NCBI GenBank assembly: GCA_937921505.1 | Contig: CAKZUB010000032.1 | Coordinates: forward strand, 44,722 to 108,721 | DNA: 64,000 nucleotides | Source of the DNA: an uncultured Clostridia bacterium | Lineage (GTDB): Bacteria; Bacillota; Clostridia; Lachnospirales; Cellulosilyticaceae | Direction of reading: 5' to 3' | In this document: one piece after another, positions 29,330 to 36,947 of the stretch | Numbering within the stretch: position 1 is the first letter of the stretch | How the letters are laid out: each line of letters opens with the position of its first letter | The notes under the pieces: model-generated | What the model saw: the letters and a program-made list of their open reading frames with translations, nothing else | The model's database searches: none | Told to the model about the DNA's origin: nothing | Made by a program: the position numbers and the translations under genes

Positions 29330-30130
29330 ATGTTTAAAAAAATATTAACTATACTGATAATAAGCTTATATTCATGCATGCCTTTCTACGCCGCTTCTGC
29401 CCCTTTAGAATCCTCCACCAGACCTCCTTGCACTAAAAGTTTAGATAATGCTAAAACTGATTGGTGGTTTATAAGAAATAAAGATCATACTCCTCCTCAA
29501 TTTAACACCCACCTTAGTTATGACTTAGGAAAATATGATGCGATATGTCTAGGTGATACTAGTCGAAAAGTCCTCTATCTAACTTTTGATGAGGGCTATG
29601 AAAATGGATATACTCCTCTCATATTAGATGTTTTGAAAGAACAAGACGTCAAAGCACTATTTTTTGTAACTGCTACTTATATTACTGCAAATCCTGCCAT
29701 TATAAAACGCATGGCAGATGAAGGTCATATTGTTGGAAACCATACCACCACCCACCCCTCTATGCCTAGTATCGCTGATAATGAACAAAAATTTAATTAT
29801 GAGTTTACAACCGTAGCAAATAATTATAAAGAAGTTACATGTCAAGATATGCCGCCTTATTTTAGACCCCCAATGGGCCATTATTCCGAAAAATCACTCG
29901 CTATGACTCAAGCTCTTGGTTATCAAACAGTCTTTTGGAGTTTTGCTTATCCTGACTGGGACGTGAACAAGCAACCTTCTCATGCTAGAGCCAAAGAAAT
30001 GATGATTAATGGTCTTCATAATGGAGGAATCTATTTACTTCATGCTGTTTCTAAGACTAATACGGAAGTTCTAGGGGATTTTATAAAAGAAGCAAGACAA
30101 TTAGGCTATACTTTTGAATTACTTCCTTAA
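29330..30130 (+). CDS. pdaA: Delta-lactam-biosynthetic de-N-acetylase (polysaccharide deacetylase)
   Basis: A 266-residue secreted NodB-fold deacetylase. The signal peptide is residues 1-24. Catalytic motifs are LTFDEGYENGYT, the zinc-binding GNHTTTHPSM (H-x3-H) and RPPMGHYSE. The DEGYENGYT form and the C-terminal GGIYLLHAVS match PdaA, which removes acetyl groups from N-acetylmuramic acid so that muramic-delta-lactam of the spore cortex can form. It fits a spore former. GGAGG precedes the ATG. Confidence 0.88.
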   Translation: MFKKILTILIISLYSCMPFYAASAPLESSTRPPCTKSLDNAKTDWWFIRNKDHTPPQFNTHLSYDLGKYDAICLGDTSRKVLYLTFDEGYENGYTPLILDVLKEQDVKALFFVTATYITANPAIIKRMADEGHIVGNHTTTHPSMPSIADNEQKFNYEFTTVANNYKEVTCQDMPPYFRPPMGHYSEKSLAMTQALGYQTVFWSFAYPDWDVNKQPSHARAKEMMINGLHNGGIYLLHAVSKTNTEVLGDFIKEARQLGYTFELLP

Positions 30131-30155
30131 AATGTGCTTACTATCTTTTATAAAT

Positions 30156-30213
30156 CCCAAAGGATCTACTGCACAGTTACTCACTCATTTAGTTGTACAG
30201 CAGACCTTTTAAT
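30156..30213 (+). terminator. Terminator of pdaA
   Basis: Imperfect stem AAAGGATCTACTGCACA / TGTACAGCAGACCTTT with a T-run, 25 bases past the stop codon. Confidence 0.65.
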
Positions 30214-30217
30214 TGTA

Positions 30218-30269
30218 AAAAAACAGATGCCCAGTAATTCTATTTTACGCATAGAATTACTGGGCATCT
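30218..30269 (-). terminator. Perfect hairpin upstream of cooS
   Basis: An 18-base perfect inverted repeat (AGATGCCCAGTAATTCTA) around a nine-base loop. The T-run (seven T) lies on the minus strand, although no minus-strand gene is near. It sits 100 bases before cooS and could terminate antisense transcripts or be part of the cooS leader. Confidence 0.7.
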
Positions 30270-30368
30270 ATTGAAATCTCATAAAATATACTTATAAATC
30301 CTACTGGTATATTTATGCTTTAAATGTGGCAATCTATACAAGAAATAATTACCTAAGGAGGTTTTACC

Positions 30369-32501
30369 ATGTCAGATAAAGATATTGAAAAGTCCTACGA
30401 GCGTAGCGCCGAACGAATGCGCGGAGATAAAACTACTTTTGGCTCCAAACTAACTAATGAACACTCAAACGACCCTGTTACTCATGCAGACATTCACAAC
30501 CGTATCAAAGTTCACTATGAGGATATTGAAAAATCCCCTTCTATGGAAGAAGTTCATAAATGGCAAAGAGACCACATCAAAAAAGATGATCAGTCTAAAG
30601 CTGGCTATCCTATGAATATCATCATTGATCCAGCTATGCGTGAAATGTATCAGGTTGTACATGATGCTGGTATGACTAATGTATTTGATAGATTTAGCGA
30701 ACAACAACCTATTCAATGTAAATTCTGTATAGAAGGTCTCTCTTGTCAATTGTGTGCAAATGGCCCTTGCCGTATCAGCGAAAAGGTTCCTCGTGGCACT
30801 TGCGGAGTTGATGCGCATACTATGGTTGCTAGAAACTTTATGTATCGTCATGTAACTATCGGAACATCTGCAAATATCTTCCATTGTCATCAAGCTGCAA
30901 GAACTTTAAAAGCAGCAGGCGAACACCCTGAAAGTGGTCTTAAAATAAGAGATGAAGAGAAACTTAAAAAGTATGCAGATATGGCTGGACTTGATGCTAA
31001 TAAGCCTATACCACAGTTAGCTGTAGATTTTGCTAATTGGGTGATTGACGATATTCACTCTCCCTATCATATTCCTTCAAAAACAGTTGAGGCCTTTGCT
31101 CCAACAAAGCGTAAGGAACTCTGGAGAGAACTTGGGTTATTCCCTGGTGGTGGTTACAGTGAAGTGGCCTATGCTCAGACCCGTTGTATGACAAACTTCA
31201 CTTCAGATCCTGTTGAATTTCTATTAAATAGTGTAAGACTTGGTGTTGCTAATGAATATCAAGGATTATTCCTTTTAGACATTGTTCAAGAAATCTTAAT
31301 GGGTACTCAAGAAATTGCACATAAAAAGCAAAATATGGGACTCTTAAAAGATCAGATGATTAACATTATTACAAATGGTCATATGCCGCTACTTGCTCAT
31401 GTTGCTATTGATATGGCATCCAGTGATGAATGGCAGCAAAAGGCAAAAGACGCCGGTGCTGAAGGTATTCAAATACTAGGCCATGTATGCGAAGGACAAC
31501 AGCTTATTAACTATGAGGGTACGCATCATCAAAAAGCTTATGGAGGTCAAGAAGGAGAATGGCTTTCTCAGGAATACTTGTTAGCTACTGGCGTTATAGA
31601 CTTATTTATGTTTGATTATAACTGTACTGTACCCACAATGCCTCTTTTTGCTAAACGCTTTGGCACTAAACTATTAAGTACCCATCCCGTTATCAAACTG
31701 CAAGGTACCGAAACATTAGACTTTATCCCTGAAAAAATGCAAGAGCAAGCTGCTAAAGCATTAGACATGGCTATTGAAGCTTATAAAAAGCGTAAATCTG
31801 AAAACAGAAAGACTTATATCCCACCACACGTATCTGATTGTATGGTTGGATTTAGTACTGAATCTATAAAAAATGCTTTAGGCGGCAGCTTTGATCCTTT
31901 AATTGAACAAATAGCAAATGGTAATATTAGAGGTATTGCTACGATCGTAGGCTGTACAACTGCTAGATATGGACAAGGCGGCAGTAATATCTTTAAGATT
32001 ACAAAAGGTCTTATTGAAAACAATATTCTTGTCTTATCAGGAGGGTGTACTTCATCTGTTATGCAATATACAGGTCTTACAAATCCTCAGGCAGCCGACG
32101 AATGCGGCGAAGGCTTAAAAGCTGTCTGCAAACAACTCGGCATACCTCCAGTTCTTTCTTATGGTGCTTGTGTAGATATTGGCAAGATGACTCACACTGC
32201 TAAGGAACTCGCTGATGCACTTAATGTTGATACGAATATGTTACCTTTAGTTATTGGTGCTCCAGAATATTTAGAGCAAAAAGCTGTTGCTGATGCCTGT
32301 ACAGCTGTTGCACTTGGTTGGCTTGTCCATGTTGCTCCTGTTCCATCTATTACAGGCAGTGATGTTGTTGTGAAAACTCTCACTGAAACTACAGAAACTC
32401 TCGGACTTGGTAAAGTTGTTGTTGAAATGGATGCTGACAAAACAATTCAAATTTATATAGATCATATCGAAAAGAAACGCAAAGAATTAGGCCTTAACTA
32501 A
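30369..32501 (+). CDS. cooS: Anaerobic carbon-monoxide dehydrogenase catalytic subunit
   Basis: A 710-residue Ni-Fe CO dehydrogenase that interconverts CO and CO2. The D/B-cluster cysteines are in CKFCIEGLSCQLCANGPC and RGTCG. The C-cluster ligands are visible in order: the His in NGHMP, and the cysteines in GHVCEG, DYNCTVP, IVGCTT, SGGCTSS and SYGACVD, with the acid/base Lys in EQKAV. All key residues seem present, so it should be active. The N-terminus carries about 80 extra residues before the cluster region. No cooC, cooF or acetyl-CoA synthase gene is adjacent; its likely electron partner is the oxidoreductase that converges on it. Confidence 0.95.
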   Translation: MSDKDIEKSYERSAERMRGDKTTFGSKLTNEHSNDPVTHADIHNRIKVHYEDIEKSPSMEEVHKWQRDHIKKDDQSKAGYPMNIIIDPAMREMYQVVHDAGMTNVFDRFSEQQPIQCKFCIEGLSCQLCANGPCRISEKVPRGTCGVDAHTMVARNFMYRHVTIGTSANIFHCHQAARTLKAAGEHPESGLKIRDEEKLKKYADMAGLDANKPIPQLAVDFANWVIDDIHSPYHIPSKTVEAFAPTKRKELWRELGLFPGGGYSEVAYAQTRCMTNFTSDPVEFLLNSVRLGVANEYQGLFLLDIVQEILMGTQEIAHKKQNMGLLKDQMINIITNGHMPLLAHVAIDMASSDEWQQKAKDAGAEGIQILGHVCEGQQLINYEGTHHQKAYGGQEGEWLSQEYLLATGVIDLFMFDYNCTVPTMPLFAKRFGTKLLSTHPVIKLQGTETLDFIPEKMQEQAAKALDMAIEAYKKRKSENRKTYIPPHVSDCMVGFSTESIKNALGGSFDPLIEQIANGNIRGIATIVGCTTARYGQGGSNIFKITKGLIENNILVLSGGCTSSVMQYTGLTNPQAADECGEGLKAVCKQLGIPPVLSYGACVDIGKMTHTAKELADALNVDTNMLPLVIGAPEYLEQKAVADACTAVALGWLVHVAPVPSITGSDVVVKTLTETTETLGLGKVVVEMDADKTIQIYIDHIEKKRKELGLN

Positions 32502-32504
32502 TTA

Positions 32505-32554
32505 GTATAGGCGTTAATATAAAAGTAAAATACCTTTTATATTAACGCCTATAC
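32505..32554. terminator. Bidirectional terminator between cooS and the DUF1450 gene
   Basis: A 21-base perfect inverted repeat (GTATAGGCGTTAATATAAAAG) with a short loop between two convergent genes. Confidence 0.85.
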
Positions 32555-32558
32555 CTTT

Positions 32559-32777
32559 CTATAGATGCTGTAAAATCATTTCATATAACTCTTCTGGCGT
32601 ATCTGCTTGTACTAACTCATCGTTAACTAAAGCAAATGGACCCACCGCACAGTCTCCACAATAGCCCAAACAAGACTCTACTTCTATCGTTACATCATCC
32701 ACTTCTTCTCTTAGCTGGTTAACAACATCTTCTGTTCCTTGTGAAAAATTATTTTCGCAGAATTTTATTTCTAACAT
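32559..32777 (-). CDS. DUF1450 (YuzB-like) protein
   Basis: A 72-residue protein with a small thioredoxin/ferredoxin-like fold predicted for DUF1450. Cysteines occur as CEN near the start and CLGYCGDC in the middle (residues 36-43), a pattern like thioredoxin-type 2Fe-2S proteins, so metal or FeS binding is possible. It starts 31 bases after the end of the FAD oxidoreductase gene with GGAGA upstream of its ATG, so the two should form one transcript and may work in one redox chain. Confidence 0.82.
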   Translation of the reverse strand: MLEIKFCENNFSQGTEDVVNQLREEVDDVTIEVESCLGYCGDCAVGPFALVNDELVQADTPEELYEMILQHL

Positions 32778-32807
32778 GATAAATCTCTCCTTCGATATCC
32801 TATTATT

Positions 32808-34025
32808 TTATTTGTTCTGTTTTATTATTTCAGTGATCTCCTCAATAGATATACCTTTAAAGTCAGCTCTTCCCAGATCAACTTTATTTTCAATTGCAGT
32901 TTTAAATATTGGAGATATCTTGGTATTTCCAACTACAATTGCCCCTACTACCTTATTGTTACTTATTAATACTTTGCTATACATATTTTTGTCTGATTGA
33001 TCCCAAATGATAAAATCAGTGGCTTGTTTTTCATCGATCACACCCATAGAAAAGATAGATATTCCAAATCCACTCAGGGTTGTAACGGGAACAATAGGTT
33101 TATATTTAACTTCTTTGCCTGCTAAATTATATCCTGCGACTTTCCCTTGTTCAATAGCCATATTCCATAACCCATGAATCTGATCATCAACCTCAGCTAC
33201 ATCCCCTGCAGCATATATACCTTCAATACTCGTTTCCATTTTTTCATTTACAATAATGCCTCGGTTAACTTTTATTCCAGAACCATCTAACCAAGCTATA
33301 TTAGGCGAAAGTCCTATGGCATATAAAGCCATATCACAATGTCCAGTAGCTCCATCTTTCATCTTAAATCCATTTATTTTGTCTCCACCTAATAATTCAT
33401 CTACTTGCGTATTTAGCATAACTTTAATGTTTTTGTTTTTAATACTTTGCTCAAGAATCTTAGATGCCTTTTCATCTAATTGTTTAGGCATCAGTCTTGG
33501 CTGAAGCTCTGTTATAATCACTCGCTTGCCCACTTGTGAAAGAATCCAAGCCGTCTCTAATCCTTGGATGCCTCCACCAATATTTAAAATGACTTGACTT
33601 TCATTTTCTTTCTCTATAATATTTTTTGCATCTTTTAGATTTCTTAAAGTAAGAACACCTTCTTTTTCAGTTCCTGTAATAAGTGGACGCATATTACTGG
33701 CTCCTGTCGCTACGAGAAGCTTGGTATATTTACTATGGCTGCCATCTTGAAAATACACTTGATTTAAAGATAGATCAATAGTCATTGCCTTTTTATCAAT
33801 ATAAATAGAAACCCCATTGGCTTTATACCATTCTTTTTTTTGAAGTAGTATATTGTCTTCTTCTAAAGTATTTAATAGTCCCTTAGACAATCTAATGCGG
33901 TTATAAGGATAATAACTTTCTTCACCAAACAGATGAATTTCACTCACTTCATCTACTGTTCTAAATGCTTTAATAGCTGATAAGGCTGCAATACCATTAC
34001 CTATAATAACTACTCTATCTTTCAA
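32808..34025 (-). CDS. NAD(P)/FAD-dependent oxidoreductase (NADH:rubredoxin reductase type)
   Basis: A 405-residue flavoprotein with two Rossmann domains: the FAD site VVIIGNGIAALSA (residues 4-16) and the NAD site LNIGGGIQGLETAW, plus the second FAD motif GIYAAGDVAE. YYPYNRIRLSKGLL and the general layout match clostridial NADH:rubredoxin oxidoreductase and nitrite reductase large-subunit N-termini. Likely partners are rubredoxin or, by context, CooS. The start is a TTG with a weak ribosome binding site (AAGGTG is 17 bases upstream), so initiation is probably inefficient or the start is wrong by a little. Confidence 0.85.
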   Translation of the reverse strand: MKDRVVIIGNGIAALSAIKAFRTVDEVSEIHLFGEESYYPYNRIRLSKGLLNTLEEDNILLQKKEWYKANGVSIYIDKKAMTIDLSLNQVYFQDGSHSKYTKLLVATGASNMRPLITGTEKEGVLTLRNLKDAKNIIEKENESQVILNIGGGIQGLETAWILSQVGKRVIITELQPRLMPKQLDEKASKILEQSIKNKNIKVMLNTQVDELLGGDKINGFKMKDGATGHCDMALYAIGLSPNIAWLDGSGIKVNRGIIVNEKMETSIEGIYAAGDVAEVDDQIHGLWNMAIEQGKVAGYNLAGKEVKYKPIVPVTTLSGFGISIFSMGVIDEKQATDFIIWDQSDKNMYSKVLISNNKVVGAIVVGNTKISPIFKTAIENKVDLGRADFKGISIEEITEIIKQNK

Positions 34026-34148
34026 CCTTTTTATCTCACATCACCTTCCTATCATTTGTTAATGTAGATTTATTGTCTCACATTCATTTATAAACTATAC
34101 CTTGTAAACTCTTAACTTCTAGCTTTTGCTTCTTGCTTAATGTAAAAA

Positions 34149-34197
34149 TCCCCTATAAACCTTTACAATATACGACTTGCAAAGACTCATAGGGAAT
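34149..34197 (-). terminator. Terminator of the DUF1540 gene
   Basis: ATTCCCTAT pairs with ATAGGGGAT, with a second inner stem CTTTGCAA / TTGTAAAG, followed by five T on the minus strand, 22 bases after the stop. Confidence 0.75.
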
Positions 34198-34219
34198 TAA
34201 TTATTCTCTTATTATTTAA

Positions 34220-34396
34220 TTACATTTGACCTTCAGCTATAAAAGTTGAGCAGTCTGTTTGTTCAACATTACTAGCATCTCTTGGTTGAACTTCTATTTG
34301 TTCTGCTGAGCAGTGGTCTCCTGACATATAATAATGACAAGTATTGACTACACATTTAATACCTTCGTTAGGATGATTCATTTTATTAACTTTCAT
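34220..34396 (-). CDS. DUF1540 small cysteine-rich protein
   Basis: A 58-residue protein read from an ATG at 34396 after GGAGG. It has four cysteines in the DUF1540 pattern (IKCVVNTCHYY, DHCSAEQI, TDCSTF), which suggests a small zinc-binding domain. Such proteins are common in clostridia and their function is not known. It has its own terminator. It is the last chromosomal gene before the transposon end at 34641, read away from it. Confidence 0.85.
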   Translation of the reverse strand: MKVNKMNHPNEGIKCVVNTCHYYMSGDHCSAEQIEVQPRDASNVEQTDCSTFIAEGQM

Positions 34397-34566
34397 TTTC
34401 TTTAACCTCCTAAAATTAGATGTTATTTAACAAAACTAGTTTGCACAATGTTAGATTGTTTAATACATAGAAATATAATGTAACTTTTACTAAATTCTAT
34501 TTTTATCGTGTATTTAACTTTACTATGAGGTTAATAAAATAATTGTAGGTTTTTAATATTAAAATA

Positions 34567-34613
34567 TAAAAAATCATATGTTATGCTTAAAATAGCTTAA
34601 CATATGATTTTCT
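34567..34613 (-). terminator. Orphan terminator next to the transposon end
   Basis: A 13-base stem (AAATCATATGTTA / TAACATATGATTT) extended by GCT / AGC, with T6 on the minus strand. No minus-strand gene ends just to the right in the host; the next thing is the transposon end 28 bases away. It is probably the terminator of the target gene that the transposon separated from it. Confidence 0.75.
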
Positions 34614-34640
34614 GATCAAACTTTTTTAAAAGCTACAATC

Positions 34641-34664
34641 TGTGGGTTTAAAATAAAGTTTGTA
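34641..34664 (+). repeat. Left terminus and TnsB-like site 1
   Basis: TGTGGGTTTAA and then AATAAAGTTTGTA (34652-34664). The terminus and the AATAAAGT core agree with the outermost TnsB site of Tn7. Confidence 0.78.
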
Positions 34665-34671
34665 AAAGCAG

Positions 34672-34709
34672 AAGGCTCTAACGCTTGAAAATACGTTAGG
34701 ACCTTTTTT
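34672..34709 (+). terminator. Terminator-like hairpin inside the left end
   Basis: AAGG-TCTAACG-type stem (two mismatched bases) with its complement at 34695-34704, followed by seven T on the plus strand. It lies between TnsB-like sites 1 and 2 and would stop transcripts entering the element from the left. Confidence 0.55.
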
Positions 34710-34718
34710 ATAATTTTG

Positions 34719-34731
34719 ATTAAAGTTTGTA
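34719..34731 (+). repeat. TnsB-like site 2
   Basis: ATTAAAGTTTGTA, one base different from sites 1 and 3, 67 bases from site 1. Confidence 0.72.
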
Positions 34732-34762
34732 TAAAATTTTTTATCCTATTTAATTTTGTTTG

Positions 34763-34775
34763 AATAAAGTTTGTA
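34763..34775 (+). repeat. TnsB-like site 3
   Basis: AATAAAGTTTGTA, identical to site 1, 44 bases after site 2. No gene occupies the stretch 34397-34844; besides the orphan terminator, the three sites and the hairpin I see nothing else in it. Confidence 0.75.
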
Positions 34776-34844
34776 TATTTTTATTTCTCAATTCGAATTC
34801 TTATTACAGGGTGAAAATAAAGATTAGGGTGTCCACCATTTGCT

Positions 34845-36302
34845 TTAATACTCTAAGAAAATCAAATACTTATCATATTCTTCTAATCTTCTTTTTATAA
34901 TTTGATTATCTGGATTAAGTTTAATAGCGAAGTTAAAAAATGCTCTTGCTTTTTTATATTGTTTTATTTGATCATAAGCATGTCCTAGTTTTCCCACTAT
35001 ATAAAGCATACCTGGCGTTTGTTTGTTTATTTGTTCTAATATCATTATTGCTTTTTCTTGTTCATTGTTTAAGCCGTATGAGCATGCAAGTTTATACCTA
35101 TAATCTAAATTCTCTGGACTTCTATCTTTAAGTTCTTCATAACACTTAATGCTCTCATCATATTTTTTCAAATCAAATAATATTCTTCCCTTTAAATAAA
35201 GAAGATCACCTTCAAATGCATTTCTTCTAATATCCTCAATCTTGTTAGTATCAATGTTTTTTAAAGCATCTAAACTATCAAAGAATCTTCCTTGTTTATA
35301 GTAAGTATATGCCATATGATATAAGACATCTTGTGACTTATTACTATTTTCATATTCATTTCTAAGTATCAACTCTGCCTTATCATATTCATTCTTTTTG
35401 TAAAAGCTTATTACACCCTCAATCCAGTCTTTTTCATAAATTTCTTGCTTAACATTTTTACTATAAGATACCAAGTTATTATTCTCATTAAAATTATCTT
35501 CTAAGTCTTGTTTAATTTCAGCAACATTCTTATATCTTTCCTCTGGATCTCTTTTAAGTAATTTTAATATAACCTCTTCAACTGAAAAAGATATATTGTC
35601 ATTTATTTCTCTTGGCCTTGGATAGGGGATATTATTTATTAACTGATTTGCAGTTTCATGTGGCGTTCTGCCAGTTACAAATTTATAGAGTAATACTCCT
35701 AATGCATAGATATCAGAATTCAAATATCTCTTATTTGAACCTGCTACTTCTGGAGCCATATACGCCCATGTTCCTCCTCCATCAATTGTCTTGATAAATA
35801 AATCCTCTATTAATTTACTTGTTCCAAAATCCGTTATTTTAACTGTTTTTCCATCAGTTAATATATTTTGAGGTTTTATATCACCATGGCATATATTTTT
35901 TGAATGTATATATTCTACAGCATCAAGTATCTGTAAAAATAACTTATATATTTCTTCAAAAGTTCTTGGACTTTTAAAACCCGCTTCACAAAGTTCATCT
36001 GATAATTTATGTCCATTAAAATATTCCATCTCAATTAAAAATAGCCCCTCTATTCTTCCCATCCAATTGATTTTCACTACATTTTTATGGTAACTTCCGA
36101 TGAATTCTCTTCCTTCTGATAAAGTACTATCTCCTCGTTCTTGATCCTTTGGTATTTTTAATGCTACAATTTCATCATTCTCAAGATTTATAGACTTCCA
36201 TACAGTTCCAAAAGAACCTTCATCAATAAATTCTTTTAATAAATATTTTTCTCCAATATTAGTATCAACTTGTGGCTGAAAATTTACTGCTTTTTTCTTC
36301 AT
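34845..36302 (-). CDS. Ser/Thr protein kinase with C-terminal TPR repeats
   Basis: A 485-residue protein. Residues 18-270 are a Hanks-type kinase with the glycine loop DEGSFGTV (28-34), ATP-lysine Lys49 (VALKIPK), catalytic Asp141 (HGDIKPQN), DFG at 158-160 and MAPEV for the activation segment, so it should be active. Residues about 310-480 are TPR units for protein binding. No membrane segment or PASTA domain is present, so it is cytoplasmic, unlike PrkC. It is the last gene of the 13-gene operon, three bases after the PD-(D/E)xK-like gene. A kinase is a hallmark of MADS and BREX type 2; here it may relay infection sensing to the nucleases. Confidence 0.9.
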   Translation of the reverse strand: MKKKAVNFQPQVDTNIGEKYLLKEFIDEGSFGTVWKSINLENDEIVALKIPKDQERGDSTLSEGREFIGSYHKNVVKINWMGRIEGLFLIEMEYFNGHKLSDELCEAGFKSPRTFEEIYKLFLQILDAVEYIHSKNICHGDIKPQNILTDGKTVKITDFGTSKLIEDLFIKTIDGGGTWAYMAPEVAGSNKRYLNSDIYALGVLLYKFVTGRTPHETANQLINNIPYPRPREINDNISFSVEEVILKLLKRDPEERYKNVAEIKQDLEDNFNENNNLVSYSKNVKQEIYEKDWIEGVISFYKKNEYDKAELILRNEYENSNKSQDVLYHMAYTYYKQGRFFDSLDALKNIDTNKIEDIRRNAFEGDLLYLKGRILFDLKKYDESIKCYEELKDRSPENLDYRYKLACSYGLNNEQEKAIMILEQINKQTPGMLYIVGKLGHAYDQIKQYKKARAFFNFAIKLNPDNQIIKRRLEEYDKYLIFLEY

Positions 36303-36305
36303 AGT

Positions 36306-36947
36306 CTATCCTACCTCTACCCATTGGTTTAATCTAAGACTTTCACTATTTCCTGTAGCAACACATCTGTAAATTAAATAGGTTGTTTTTACTCCCTTTA
36401 TGCCTGGGACATACGTACCATTACTTTTTCTAAATCCATTATCAAATATAGAAATATAGTCATCTATGTCTCCTGGATTTTCTGCTGCATAACTCCAATA
36501 TACAAACAATATAATAGGTACATTAGCATCTAATTGATGATATGCAATAAGTAAATTTTCTATTTTCTCTTTTACTTTCAAATCTTTTCTTCTGTTTTTT
36601 TCATACCTTTCAAATTCACATATTAAGACGGGTTCGTTATCTTCCTTTGAAAACCATATAGAGTCTGGTCTTACTTCACTCATTTTATCTCCATATGTTT
36701 CTATTCCCTCTGCAATATAATCACTATACATGGTATTCTCTTTATGGGGATATACTGGACATTCAGAAACAGCAGCAATTTCATCAATACATCTTCCTAT
36801 TGCTGTAATATAATTAAGCCCTAAAGAGTGAACTGTTTCCGAATAATCTCTCACGCCAAAATGTGTCATCATAGGAAACATTTCATTTCTAATACTGCCA
36901 ACTTTAAACTCTTCCTTTATAAAAGCTATGATCTTGTTTTTATTCAT
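36306..36947 (-). CDS. PD-(D/E)xK-like protein, putative nuclease
   Basis: A 213-residue protein that I cannot assign to a named family. The segment RPDSIWFSKEDNEPVLICEFER (residues 93-114 in two parts, RPDSIWF and VLICEFER) looks like a restriction-endonuclease core: Asp95, then a beta-strand ending in Glu111-x-Glu113, with the usual Lys replaced by Glu, so catalysis is uncertain. A helix with many K and R follows. It overlaps the HerA-like gene by eight bases, and the kinase follows after three, which ties it to the operon. It could be a nuclease, or a structural relative that binds DNA. Confidence 0.55.
   Translation of the reverse strand: MNKNKIIAFIKEEFKVGSIRNEMFPMMTHFGVRDYSETVHSLGLNYITAIGRCIDEIAAVSECPVYPHKENTMYSDYIAEGIETYGDKMSEVRPDSIWFSKEDNEPVLICEFERYEKNRRKDLKVKEKIENLLIAYHQLDANVPIILFVYWSYAAENPGDIDDYISIFDNGFRKSNGTYVPGIKGVKTTYLIYRCVATGNSESLRLNQWVEVG

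Noticed and set aside
34397..34640. glmS attachment site or tRNA target beside the left end
   Set aside because: No glmS 3' end or tRNA can be read in the flank; only a terminator and the DUF1540 upstream region are visible.
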